58,697 nt of DNA from Bryobacteraceae bacterium (GTDB taxonomy: Bacteria > Acidobacteriota > Terriglobia > Bryobacterales > Bryobacteraceae): contig JARKOC010000540.1 in the NCBI GenBank assembly GCA_029975915.1, positions 1-58,697 of the forward strand. The letters run 5' to 3'. Positions within the stretch are counted from its first letter, which is position 1. The number at the start of each line of letters is the position of its first letter. Below, one piece after another: positions 28,426 to 36,387 of the stretch. Both the position numbers and the translations under genes were made by a program. Below the pieces are notes generated by a model that was not told the DNA's origin, searched no databases, and worked only from the letters and a program-made list of their open reading frames with translations.

Positions 28426-29190
28426 ATGTTCGAACAATCGTTCGTCGAAGCGTCCGCGAAGACCAACAAGAGCTGGACGGTGATGGTTTCATTCGCCCTC
28501 CAGGTCTGCATGATCGTCGCGGCCATTATCATCCCGTTGCTGAACCCCGAGCTGCTGCCCAAAACAGCACTCTCGATGATGCTGGTGGCGCCGCCTCCGC
28601 CTCCGCCTCCGCCTCCGCCTCCCGCGCCAGTGCAGGCGGTGAAGATCCAGAGGGTGATCCCGAAACAGTTTGACGGCTCCAAACTGGTGGCGCCGAAGAA
28701 CATTCCAAAAGAGATCGCGATGATTAAGGAAGACGAGCTTCCGCCGAGCACGGGCGGCGTTGGCGTGGTTGGCGGTATACCTGGCGGCATGCCTGGCGGC
28801 ACGCCCGGCGGCGTAATCGGCGGCATTATCGGCGCCGTTCCGCAAGCGGCTCCTCCTCCTCCTCCTCCGGTGAAGGAAGCGCCCAAGGTGGTGACGCCGA
28901 AGCGAATCACGGTGGGCGGCAACGTGCAGCAGGCGAAACTGATCGCACAACCCAAACCGATCTATCCGCCTTTGGCCAAGCAGGCGCGCATTTCGGGTAC
29001 AGTGCGGTTCACGGCCATCATCGGCCGCGACGGTACGATTCAGAATCTGACGCTGCTTAGTGGCCACCCCCTGCTGGTGCAGGCGGCGACCGAGGCGGTG
29101 AAGAGATGGCAGTACCAACCGACTCTGCTCAACGGCGAGCCGGTGGAGGTTGTGACGCAGATCGATGTGAATTTCACGCTGAGCCAGTAA
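28426..29190 (+). CDS. tonB: energy transducer TonB
   Basis: The 254-residue TonB-family protein has a cytoplasmic N-terminus, one membrane helix (about 21-40, VSFALQVCMIVAAIIIPLL) and a run of eleven prolines (about 56-66). A Gly/Pro linker (GGIPGGMPGGTPGGVIGGII) follows, and then a C-terminal TonB domain (PIYPPLAKQARISGTVRFTA, VKRWQYQPTLLNGEPVEV). It transmits energy from ExbBD to outer-membrane receptors. The gene is followed by exbB after 76 bases and has AGGAGAAGG upstream. A GCCTCC hexanucleotide repeat encodes the proline run. Confidence 0.93.
   Translation: MFEQSFVEASAKTNKSWTVMVSFALQVCMIVAAIIIPLLNPELLPKTALSMMLVAPPPPPPPPPPPAPVQAVKIQRVIPKQFDGSKLVAPKNIPKEIAMIKEDELPPSTGGVGVVGGIPGGMPGGTPGGVIGGIIGAVPQAAPPPPPPVKEAPKVVTPKRITVGGNVQQAKLIAQPKPIYPPLAKQARISGTVRFTAIIGRDGTIQNLTLLSGHPLLVQAATEAVKRWQYQPTLLNGEPVEVVTQIDVNFTLSQ
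28593..28622 (+). repeat. GCCTCC hexanucleotide, five tandem copies
   Basis: Five exact copies of GCCTCC lie in the tonB linker and encode prolines. Because the unit is a multiple of three, copy-number changes would lengthen or shorten the poly-proline run without breaking the frame. Confidence 0.9.
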
Positions 29191-29266
29191 GTCTGGCATC
29201 CAGCGGAGTGTGGTAGAAGTTTGGTTGTCCGTTAACTCTGATTCAACTCGCAGGAGATAAAGAAAG

Positions 29267-30004
29267 ATGTTGCTTCAATTGCAGATTTGGGCGTTCCTGC
29301 TGCTGCAGGAAGGCGGCGCGGTTGGTTTCGACATTCGTTCGATGTGGGCCCAGATGGGTATCCCGGCGAAGATAGTCGTCATCATCCTGTTCATCATGTC
29401 GGCCTGGTCAATCGGTGTCATGATCGACCGCCTGATGGTGTTCAATGCGGCGCGTAAGCAGTCGCGGCTGTTTGCTCCGGCCGTGGCAGGCGCGCTGCGC
29501 GAAGGCAAACTGGACGAGGCCATCAAAATTGGTGACCGTTACAAGAAGAGCCACCTGGCGAAGGTCGTTGTAGCTGGCTTGCAGGAATTCCGCGCTCACC
29601 AGGTGAGTAGTGAAATACCTGGCGAAGAAGTGGAAGCGTCGCTGCGTGCGCTGGAACGCGCCCAAGCGATCGTCCACTCGGAGCTCGAGCGCGGTGTCAG
29701 CAACCTGGCGACCATCGGTTCCACGGGCCCGTTCGTCGGACTGTTCGGAACGGTAGTCGGCATTATCAACGCGTTCCAGGGCATTTCGACTGAGAAGTCG
29801 ACCGGTCTGGGCGCTGTGGCCGGCGGTATTTCGGAAGCTCTCGTCGCAACCGCTATCGGTCTGTTCGTGGCCATTCCTGCGGTGTGGATGTACAACTACT
29901 TCACCACCCGTATGAAGGGTTTCGACGTCGAGATGTCTAACTCGAGTTCGGAACTGATCGACTACTTCCTGAAGCGCTCGCAGAGCAAGGGCGCGGCGAA
30001 GTAA
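29267..30004 (+). CDS. exbB: MotA/TolQ/ExbB proton channel protein
   Basis: The 245-residue inner-membrane protein has a first helix (about 27-46, KIVVIILFIMSAWSIGVMID), a cytoplasmic loop and two further helices. The family core is visible as NLATIGSTGPFVGLFGTVVG, IINAFQGI and ISEALVATAIGLFVAIPAVW. Together with ExbD it forms the proton channel that energises TonB. AGGAGATAAAG precedes the ATG. The stop is followed by a 7-bp hairpin at 30009-30032. TolQ is an alternative name, but the tonB gene just upstream favours ExbB. Confidence 0.94.
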   Translation: MLLQLQIWAFLLLQEGGAVGFDIRSMWAQMGIPAKIVVIILFIMSAWSIGVMIDRLMVFNAARKQSRLFAPAVAGALREGKLDEAIKIGDRYKKSHLAKVVVAGLQEFRAHQVSSEIPGEEVEASLRALERAQAIVHSELERGVSNLATIGSTGPFVGLFGTVVGIINAFQGISTEKSTGLGAVAGGISEALVATAIGLFVAIPAVWMYNYFTTRMKGFDVEMSNSSSELIDYFLKRSQSKGAAK

Positions 30005-30008
30005 GCAA

Positions 30009-30032
30009 GGCCGTTGCGGAAGTAGAACGGCC
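30009..30032 (+). other. intergenic hairpin after exbB
   Basis: Arms GGCCGTT (30009-30015) and AACGGCC (30026-30032) form a perfect 7-bp stem with a ten-base loop. No T-run follows, so it is not a standard terminator. It could slow decay or set relative expression of exbB and exbD. Confidence 0.5.
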
Positions 30033-30146
30033 GACCTGCTGAGTTGAAATCACACGTCCTGGAGCCGGCTCACAATCGAACGCCGGTTTCAGGGCGTGGG
30101 AGGACAGGCGAAGCAAAGGCCGCTCGCGGGTGTGCGGGAGAATGAT

Positions 30147-30611
30147 ATGAAACTCAAAATCAAGAAACAGAAGGGCGGATCGGTGGTAGCCGAACCCAAC
30201 GTGGTGCCGATGATCGACGTCATGCTGGTTCTGCTCATCATTTTCATGGTGGTCACGCCGATGCTTTCCAAAGGCGTCAGCGTCGACCTGGTGAAGACGA
30301 TGAACCCGACGGCCATGCAGGATGCGGACAAGGAAGACGCGGTCGTTGTCGCGGTAACACGGAACGGCGAGGTTTTCCTGGGAAGCACGAAGACGGTGCC
30401 GGCGGAACTTCCTGGCAAGGTCAAGGACATGCTGACAAGCAAGTTGAACAAGACCTGCTATGTGAAATCGGACTCGCGCGCGCGGTACGAGAAAGTCGTG
30501 GAAGTGGTGGACAATCTTCGCGCCGCAGGAGTGGACAATATCGGCTTGCTCACGGATCTGGACGCGAAGTCGAAGAACAAGCCGCTGGCCGAAGCTCCGG
30601 CAGCGATGTAA
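30147..30611 (+). CDS. exbD: ExbD/TolR-family protein, first copy
   Basis: The 154-residue protein has a short cytoplasmic start, then the family signature EPNVVPMIDVMLVLLIIFMV, with the channel Asp in MIDVMLVL and one membrane helix. A periplasmic TolR-like domain follows (VVVAVTRNGEVFLGS, RARYEKVVEVVDNLRAAGV, NIGLLTD). The ATG at 30147 has GGGAG upstream and removes a poorly supported 17-residue extension. It is one of two adjacent exbD genes, an arrangement frequent in Acidobacteria and Bacteroidota. Confidence 0.93.
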   Translation: MKLKIKKQKGGSVVAEPNVVPMIDVMLVLLIIFMVVTPMLSKGVSVDLVKTMNPTAMQDADKEDAVVVAVTRNGEVFLGSTKTVPAELPGKVKDMLTSKLNKTCYVKSDSRARYEKVVEVVDNLRAAGVDNIGLLTDLDAKSKNKPLAEAPAAM

Positions 30612-30623
30612 GTGGATTTGAAG

Positions 30624-30657
30624 AGCCGCGGCTGGCGCAAGCCGGACCGCCGCGGCT
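30624..30657 (+). other. strong intergenic hairpin between the two exbD genes
   Basis: Outer arms AGCCGCGG (30624-30631) and CCGCGGCT (30650-30657) pair perfectly. An inner stem CTGGC/GCCGG closes a GCAA tetraloop (30637-30640), with a four-base bulge on the 3' side. No T-run follows. A stable GNRA-capped hairpin between cistrons often marks a processing or stability element. Confidence 0.6.
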
Positions 30658-30725
30658 GACCGGCGGTTGCAGGGACGTAGAACGGCCCAGCGCGCCGGGG
30701 ATAGGGATAAAGAAGGAGTTTTCCT

Positions 30726-31154
30726 ATGGGAATGAAAGTTGGCGGTGAGGAAGGCGGGGCCGTAGCGGACATCAACATGATTCCGCTGATTGACGTCCTC
30801 CTGGTGCTTCTCATCATTTTCATGGTCATTACCCCGTTGACGCCGAAGGGGCTCGAAGCGCTTATTCCGCAGCCGCCGCCGCCGGGTCAGCAGCCGCCTC
30901 CGGGGCAAGACCGGACCGTGGTTATCATTGTCAATAAAGACCGCAGCATGCAGCTGAACACCGAGCCGGTGAGCGAAGACGCTCTGGTCGGCCGCCTTTT
31001 GGATGTGTTCAAGACGCGCAATGAGCGGGTTTGTTTTGTCAAGGGCGATCCCGACCTTGAATTCCAATACGTCGCCAAGGCCATTGATCTGGCCAAGGGC
31101 GCTCAGTTGGACAAGGTGGGTCTGATGACGGCCAAGATTGAGGCCGGCGAGTAA
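30726..31154 (+). CDS. ExbD/TolR-family protein, second copy
   Basis: The 142-residue protein has the same order as the first copy: DINMIPLIDVLLVLLIIFMV with the channel Asp and single helix, then a proline-rich turn (LIPQPPPPGQQPPPGQDR) and a periplasmic domain (RTVVIIVNKDRSMQLNTEPV, AIDLAKGAQLDKVGLMTAK). AAGGAG lies upstream. The two ExbD copies differ clearly outside the helix, so they probably form heteromeric channels rather than being a recent duplication. Confidence 0.92.
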   Translation: MGMKVGGEEGGAVADINMIPLIDVLLVLLIIFMVITPLTPKGLEALIPQPPPPGQQPPPGQDRTVVIIVNKDRSMQLNTEPVSEDALVGRLLDVFKTRNERVCFVKGDPDLEFQYVAKAIDLAKGAQLDKVGLMTAKIEAGE

Positions 31155-31175
31155 CGAGTAAGAGGAGCAGTTTCG

Positions 31176-32039
31176 ATGTCAAACAACAGACTCCGTCTCA
31201 TTGTGGCGCTCGCCGCCACGCTCGCCCTGGCCTTCGTTTCGGCCGGATGCCGCAAGCTGGAGGCCCGCGATAATCTGAACAAGGGCGTCAACGCCTTCAA
31301 AAACGCCAAGTACGCAGACGCGGCGGACTTCTTCACGCGCGCTATCGAACTCGATCCTGAATTCCATACAGCCCGGCTTTACCTTGCCACGGCGTACATG
31401 AGCCAGTACATTCCCGGAGCTGAGTCGCCGGAGAACGTGAATTACGCGAAGAACGCCGAGGAGAATTTCCGGAAGGTTCTTGAGGCTGACGCCAAGAACA
31501 CCACCGCGATCGAGTCGATTGCGTCGCTCTACTACATGCAGGCGCAAGGCAGCCAGAAGCTGGATGAAAAGCTTGCACGTCTGGACACTGCGGCCGAGTG
31601 GTACAAGAAACTGACTGAAGTCGAGCCTACGCGCAAGGAAGCCTGGTACAGCCTTGGTGTGATTGCTTGGGCGAAGTGGTATCCGGCCTGGATGGAAGCG
31701 CGCAACAACGCTGGCATGAAGCCCGAGGACCCTGGACCACTGAAGGACAAGAAGACTCGTGAAGCGCTCGCAGAGAAGTACGCGGCAATGATCGACGAGG
31801 GTATCAAGGGTCTGGAAAAGGCGCTTGAGATCGACAAAGAGTACGACGACGCCATGGCCTACATGAACCTTCTCATTCGCGAAAGGGCCGATTTGGCCTC
31901 CGACAGCGAAACGTACAAGAAGGATATCGAGGTTGCCAACGGGTGGATCGAGAAGGCCCTGGAAACCCGCAAGATCAAGGCTGAGCGCGCGCCGAAGACC
32001 ACGGGAATCGTGGCCGAGGGCGACGAAGCGGGCAAGTAA
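31176..32039 (+). CDS. TPR-repeat lipoprotein
   Basis: The 287-residue protein has a lipoprotein signal ending in SAGC, with lipidation expected at C25. At least three tetratricopeptide-type repeats follow (AKYADAADFFTRAIELDPEF, LDTAAEWYKKLTEVEPTRKE, IDEGIKGLEKALEIDKEYDD). It ends with EGDEAGK. It follows the second exbD by 21 bases with AGAGGAG upstream, so it belongs to the ton operon. TPR proteins in such operons are thought to interact with the Ton machinery, as TtpA-like partners do; that role is inferred. A terminator closes the operon. Confidence 0.9.
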   Translation: MSNNRLRLIVALAATLALAFVSAGCRKLEARDNLNKGVNAFKNAKYADAADFFTRAIELDPEFHTARLYLATAYMSQYIPGAESPENVNYAKNAEENFRKVLEADAKNTTAIESIASLYYMQAQGSQKLDEKLARLDTAAEWYKKLTEVEPTRKEAWYSLGVIAWAKWYPAWMEARNNAGMKPEDPGPLKDKKTREALAEKYAAMIDEGIKGLEKALEIDKEYDDAMAYMNLLIRERADLASDSETYKKDIEVANGWIEKALETRKIKAERAPKTTGIVAEGDEAGK

Positions 32040-32058
32040 TCTCAGTATCAGCTAAGAT

Positions 32059-32094
32059 AAGGCGAGGACGGCTTCCGCCGGCCCCGCCTTTTTT
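32059..32094 (+). terminator. rho-independent terminator of the ton operon
   Basis: A 14-bp stem with two mismatches (AAGGCGAGGACGGC against GCCGGCCCCGCCTT, loop TTCC) spans 32059-32090 and runs into six Ts. It lies between the TPR lipoprotein and rel, only eight bases before the rel start, so the rel promoter must be within or upstream of it. Confidence 0.85.
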
Positions 32095-32102
32095 CTTGTC
32101 GC

Positions 32103-34364
32103 ATGGATCAATCCAACGACGCCTTCCGGCCAGTCACCGCTTCTACAGCGATTCCGGAGGAGCTTGGCGTACGGGCATCGGGCAGCGACCCGGCTGGTCT
32201 TGAAGCCCTGTACGCAAAACTCGAGGAAACCGTCCGTAGCCGCCGTCCGGGAGAGGACCTGACAGGGTTGAGGCTTGCATTCGAGGTGGCGCAGGCAAGC
32301 CATGCAGGCCAGTCGCGCAAGTCAGGGGAACCCTACCTGGTGCATCCGCTACACGTCGCTCAGACCCTGGCTGAGCGAGGAATGGACATGGTGACACTGC
32401 AGACCGCGCTGCTGCACGATGTCCTGGAAGATACGCCGATTACGGTCGAGGATCTCAAGAAGAAGTTCGGCGAGGACGTTGCCCGTTGCGTCAACGGGGT
32501 GACGAAACTGTCGAAGATCGGTCTGGCGAGCAGAGAGGCGCGACAGGCAGAAAGTCTGCGGAAGATGCTGCTGGCGATGGTAGACGATATCCGCGTCATC
32601 ATTGTCAAACTCGCCGACCGGCTACACAATATGCAAACGCTGGACTCGCTGCCACGGGACAAGCAGGAGCGGATCGCGGCGGAGACCATCGAATTATACG
32701 CGCCCATTGCACACCGGCTCGGAATGGGCGTGATCCGAGGTGAACTGGAGGACCTCGGCTTCAAGTACCTTGATCCCGAGGCATTCAAGGAAGTAACTGA
32801 AGCGATTGAAGTTAGGCGCCAGGCCAACGAGCAGTCGCTCGAAGATATCCGGAAGACGGTCGAGCGGAAACTGTCGCATGAGATGATCCCGGCCAGGATC
32901 TACGGACGGGTTAAACGGCCTTGGTCGGTGTACCAGAAGCTGAGGAAGCAGAAGATCGACATCGATCAAGTTTACGATCTGCTGGGTATCAGGATTATTA
33001 CTGACTCGGTGAAAAACTGTTACGCGGCCCTCGGAGTGATCCACAATGAGTGGCACCCGATCCCCGGCCGGATCAAGGATTTCATCGCCATCCCGCGACC
33101 AAATCTGTACCAATCACTTCATACATCGGTTATGGGGCCCAAGGGTGTCGCATTCGAAGTGCAGATCCGGACAGAAGAGATGCACCGGATCGCCGAGGAA
33201 GGCATTGCGGCTCACTGGAAGTACAAGGAGGGGAAAAAGGGCGCAATCGACGACGACCAGCGCGTAGCGTGGCTGAGGCAGCTTGTCGAGTGGCAGCGGG
33301 AGATGAGGGATCCGGGCGACTTCATGTCCAGCCTGAAGGTGGATCTTTACCCGGAGGAAGTCTACTGTTTCACCCCGCGCGGTAAGGTTGTGGTTCTACC
33401 TAGAGAGGCTACGCCGGTCGACTTCGCCTACGCCATCCACACAGATGTAGGCCACACCTGTACCGGGGCGAAGGTGAACGGCCGGATGGTCCCGCTCAAG
33501 CATCAACTGCGCAATGGCGACATCGTAGAGATTCTCACCAGTACCAACAGCCAGCCCAGCCGCGACTGGCTGAGCTTCGTCAGGACTCCTCGCGCCCGGA
33601 ACAAGATCCGCCACGTCATCAACTCGAGTGAGCGGGAGAAAGCGATCGATCTTGGCCAGAAACTGATCGAGCGTGAGGCCCGGCGGATGGGCGTCGGGCT
33701 GAGCAGGGTGACGAGGGCTCAAATGGAGTCGGTCGCCGGCGAATACGGTTACTCAAAGATCGAGGATCTGCAGGCTGCCCTTGGGTGGGGCAAGTTTTCG
33801 GCCCGCCAGGTGCTGGCCAAGCTGGCGCCGGAGACGGCTCCCCAGGAGTCAACGCCGGTTCCCTCGACCTCGCAGGCGCCCGATCAAACTCAACAGTGGC
33901 AGGATCCTGGCAAGGATTACGTCATTCAGGTGAAGGGGATCAACGATCTGCTCACCTACAGGGCGAAATGCTGCAACCCGATTCGAGGCGAGCCAATTGT
34001 GGGATACATCACCCGCGGAAAGGGCGTGGCCGTCCACTCTCGGACCTGTTCCAATGTCCAGAACCTGATGTATGAGGCCGAGCGCCGCATCGAGGTTGAG
34101 TGGGCCCGGGGCGGCGGCGACAGTTTCCACGTCCGCCTGGTGATTCACACGGATGACCGGACCGGGATACTCGCTCAGCTCACGCAGATTTTGTACGACG
34201 AAGAGATCAGTATCCGCAGCGTCGAAGCGCGCGCCGACGACCGGCGCTTCGATTCAGCCACGGTCGAACTGACGATTGAGGTGCGGGACAAGAAGCAACT
34301 CGAGCGCGTGATTAACACCATGCGCCGGGTGGCAGGCGTGCGCGACATTGAAAGGAAGCACTAG
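32103..34364 (+). CDS. rel: bifunctional (p)ppGpp synthetase/hydrolase
   Basis: This Rel/SpoT-type protein makes and degrades the stringent-response alarmone. The 753 residues contain an HD hydrolase domain with intact residues (HAGQSRKSGEPYLVHP and HDVLED at 105-110). The synthetase domain follows (about 250-385; GRVKRPWSVYQKL, DLLGIRIITDSV), then TGS (from about 418; VYCFTPRGKVVVLPREATPV) and C-terminal ACT (about 673-750; VIHTDDRTGILAQLTQILYD). The intact HD motif argues for hydrolase activity, so it is bifunctional rather than a synthetase-only RelA. The start sits eight bases behind a terminator hairpin, with no obvious ribosome site. Confidence 0.96.
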   Translation: MDQSNDAFRPVTASTAIPEELGVRASGSDPAGLEALYAKLEETVRSRRPGEDLTGLRLAFEVAQASHAGQSRKSGEPYLVHPLHVAQTLAERGMDMVTLQTALLHDVLEDTPITVEDLKKKFGEDVARCVNGVTKLSKIGLASREARQAESLRKMLLAMVDDIRVIIVKLADRLHNMQTLDSLPRDKQERIAAETIELYAPIAHRLGMGVIRGELEDLGFKYLDPEAFKEVTEAIEVRRQANEQSLEDIRKTVERKLSHEMIPARIYGRVKRPWSVYQKLRKQKIDIDQVYDLLGIRIITDSVKNCYAALGVIHNEWHPIPGRIKDFIAIPRPNLYQSLHTSVMGPKGVAFEVQIRTEEMHRIAEEGIAAHWKYKEGKKGAIDDDQRVAWLRQLVEWQREMRDPGDFMSSLKVDLYPEEVYCFTPRGKVVVLPREATPVDFAYAIHTDVGHTCTGAKVNGRMVPLKHQLRNGDIVEILTSTNSQPSRDWLSFVRTPRARNKIRHVINSSEREKAIDLGQKLIEREARRMGVGLSRVTRAQMESVAGEYGYSKIEDLQAALGWGKFSARQVLAKLAPETAPQESTPVPSTSQAPDQTQQWQDPGKDYVIQVKGINDLLTYRAKCCNPIRGEPIVGYITRGKGVAVHSRTCSNVQNLMYEAERRIEVEWARGGGDSFHVRLVIHTDDRTGILAQLTQILYDEEISIRSVEARADDRRFDSATVELTIEVRDKKQLERVINTMRRVAGVRDIERKH

Positions 34365-34367
34365 TTC

Positions 34368-34763
34368 ATGGCGCAGGGTTACTCAACAGACCCGCTGCAT
34401 ATAGCGGTTTCGAAGTCAAAGGGAATCAGCATCGACTGGTCAGACGGCCATGCCAGCCGCTATAGCTGCGCCCATCTTCGAGATGCTTGTCCTTGCGCCT
34501 CTTGCACGGGCGCGCATGGCACCGAGCCACAAAAGACGAATTACTCGCAGGAGCAGTCGCAGAGCGGCAACAATCCATTCCCGATGTTCAAACCGGCTTT
34601 GAAAATGGACGCGATCGAAGAGGTTGGCTCATACGCCGTGCGAATTCACTGGAACGACAATCATGACGCCGGGATCTATTCGTTCGCGTATCTGCGCACG
34701 ATCTGCCCATGCGCCGCGTGCGAACAGGCTCGGCAGCAGGGCCGGCTAGCAGTATCGATGTAG
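34368..34763 (+). CDS. DUF971-type protein
   Basis: The 131-residue protein has two halves with the same pattern, SIDWSDGHASRYSCAHLRDACPCASC and a second one at IHWNDNHDAGIYSF through LRTICPCAAC. I recognise it as a DUF971 (gamma-butyrobetaine-hydroxylase N-terminal-like) protein. The two CPCAxC motifs look like a metal or Fe-S site, possibly zinc. It begins three bases after rel and is probably co-transcribed. No enzymatic role is known to me; related proteins are linked to Fe-S cluster carrier proteins in other bacteria. Confidence 0.85.
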   Translation: MAQGYSTDPLHIAVSKSKGISIDWSDGHASRYSCAHLRDACPCASCTGAHGTEPQKTNYSQEQSQSGNNPFPMFKPALKMDAIEEVGSYAVRIHWNDNHDAGIYSFAYLRTICPCAACEQARQQGRLAVSM

Positions 34764-34811
34764 ATGCGGTCCGGGTGGAGGCCAGGCCGCTCCTGAGCAT
34801 ACTCCGAACGG

Positions 34812-36131
34812 TTACAGCAGGCGGAAGCTGACTTCCACGTTGGCCTGAACGGGAACTGGTTTTCCATCCTTATAGCCCGGGCGGAAGCGCCACTTGCTCA
34901 CGGCTTCGATCGCTTTCTCATCCAAGCCCATGCCGAGAGTCCTCAGGACTCGAATGTTGCGGGTGGTGCCATCGACATCCACCACAATGGCCAGCAGGAC
35001 AGTCCCTTGATATTTGGCCTTACGAGCTTCCTCGGAATACTCAGGTTCGACGCGGAAGATCGGGACTGGGGCCGAAACTCCTCCACCGATACGGAATGCT
35101 CCGCCCCCGACGCCACCGCCTTCTCCGGGGCCAAAGCCGCCGCCGCGGCCGGATCCTACGCCACCTCCGGAACCACTGCCGATCCCACCGCCTGAGCCCG
35201 GGCCATTTGAGGGAGGTCCGATGCGTGCGAGCGGGTCGCCATACTGCGCCATGTTGACGTTCGGCAGGGGCACGTCGGGTGGAACCAAAATCGTGGGTTC
35301 CATCACCAACTTCGGGTTAGGGTTGTTAACCACCGCCATCGGCGGCGTAAATTGCTTCAGGTCGGCTCGGGGCAAACGGCCTTTGCTGGCGGGCAACGGC
35401 GAGCGGTCTCCACCGCCTCCTCCTCCGCCCATCGGCTTGTTCTGAGGTTTCACATCAGGCACGTAAGGCGCCAGTTCGTCAGGAGTGAAAACGGTGATCG
35501 AATTTTGTACTGCCTTCTGGACAGTCTTGCTCGTTCCCAAAGTGAGCAAAAGAGCGATGAGCCCGATGTGGACCACGAGGGAAACTGCCTGAGAGCGGCT
35601 TTGATATTCGTTCTTACCGAAAAGCTCCTTCACCTGGACAGGTTTCGAGGTGACCTGGAGCGGCGGCAACTTCTGCGGGAAGAGGAAATCCTTGATATTT
35701 GCCGCCAGATTCCGGTACCATGGCAGCTCTGCCCGTTCCAATTCCACAAAGCTGCTGCCGGAGGCTTCCAACTCAGCCTTGCTCAGCGGCCTTGCGGTGA
35801 CGCCAAGCTCCGCGTATTTCGGTGGCGACACCAGCGCTTTGAAGTTTTCCGACAGGCGAGCGAAGAAGGGTTTCTGCGGACGGATGTATTCGGCGAGCTG
35901 CAGTAGATCCGGGTCCCCCGATTCGAGGAGTTCCTTTTCGCTCATCGGACGGAAGGTGACCTGAAGTGGCGGTTGCTTGGAAGCCGCCAAGGCATCCTTG
36001 ATATTGCTGAACAGGCGGACGAAGAAGGGTTTTCCGTCGTCCAACAGCAATAACTTGCCTTGGGCGAAGCCGGATGTTGCCGGTTGGCCGGGTCCGGTTT
36101 GTTGGTCCGTCATTGGATGGTGTGCCGCCAT
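34812..36131 (-). CDS. TonB-like protein with three N-terminal repeats
   Basis: The 439-residue protein has three related cytoplasmic repeats of about 38 residues (34-71, 87-125, 136-173). Their shared pattern is KPFFVRLFSNIKDAL, then PPLQVTFRP and KELLESG, with PWYRNLAANIKDFLFPQKLP in the third. A membrane helix follows (182-199, AVSLVVHIGLIALLLTLG). Next come a long Pro/Gly linker, including GSGGGIGSGSGGGVGSGRGG, and a C-terminal TonB domain (about 350-439; AIEAVSKWRFRPGYKDGKPV). Acidobacterial TonB proteins often have one such cytoplasmic segment; three in tandem is unusual. The partner is probably the ExbBD of 29.3-31.2 kb or another pair. Confidence 0.88.
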   Translation of the reverse strand: MAAHHPMTDQQTGPGQPATSGFAQGKLLLLDDGKPFFVRLFSNIKDALAASKQPPLQVTFRPMSEKELLESGDPDLLQLAEYIRPQKPFFARLSENFKALVSPPKYAELGVTARPLSKAELEASGSSFVELERAELPWYRNLAANIKDFLFPQKLPPLQVTSKPVQVKELFGKNEYQSRSQAVSLVVHIGLIALLLTLGTSKTVQKAVQNSITVFTPDELAPYVPDVKPQNKPMGGGGGGGDRSPLPASKGRLPRADLKQFTPPMAVVNNPNPKLVMEPTILVPPDVPLPNVNMAQYGDPLARIGPPSNGPGSGGGIGSGSGGGVGSGRGGGFGPGEGGGVGGGAFRIGGGVSAPVPIFRVEPEYSEEARKAKYQGTVLLAIVVDVDGTTRNIRVLRTLGMGLDEKAIEAVSKWRFRPGYKDGKPVPVQANVEVSFRLL

Positions 36132-36387
36132 AGCCTATATACACGCCCTACGCTTCCCGTCTCAAAGGGAAAGCTACGGTCGTCCTAGCTCCTTAGACGC
36201 ACGCATTGTACGCAGGTTGCAGAAAAGCCCATCTCACCGGCTCTTCCCTACCAAAAATTGTATCACCCTGTCCAGACGGGATTTGGTTGTCCAGCTTTTT
36301 GTAGATCGGCTGAACCCGCAATCTTCCTGACGGGTGAGCAGGCTATGAGGTTTACATGGCTGCACCTAGGCTGTCGCGGGCGCGGAG

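Noticed and set aside
28489..29199. 236-residue arginine-rich minus-strand frame over tonB
   Set aside because: The Arg-rich runs are the complement of the proline codon repeat, not a real protein.
34976..35230. Gly-rich region of the second TonB gene, considered as a CRISPR or DNA repeat array
   Set aside because: The DNA similarity comes from glycine codons; there are no regular spacers or conserved direct repeats.
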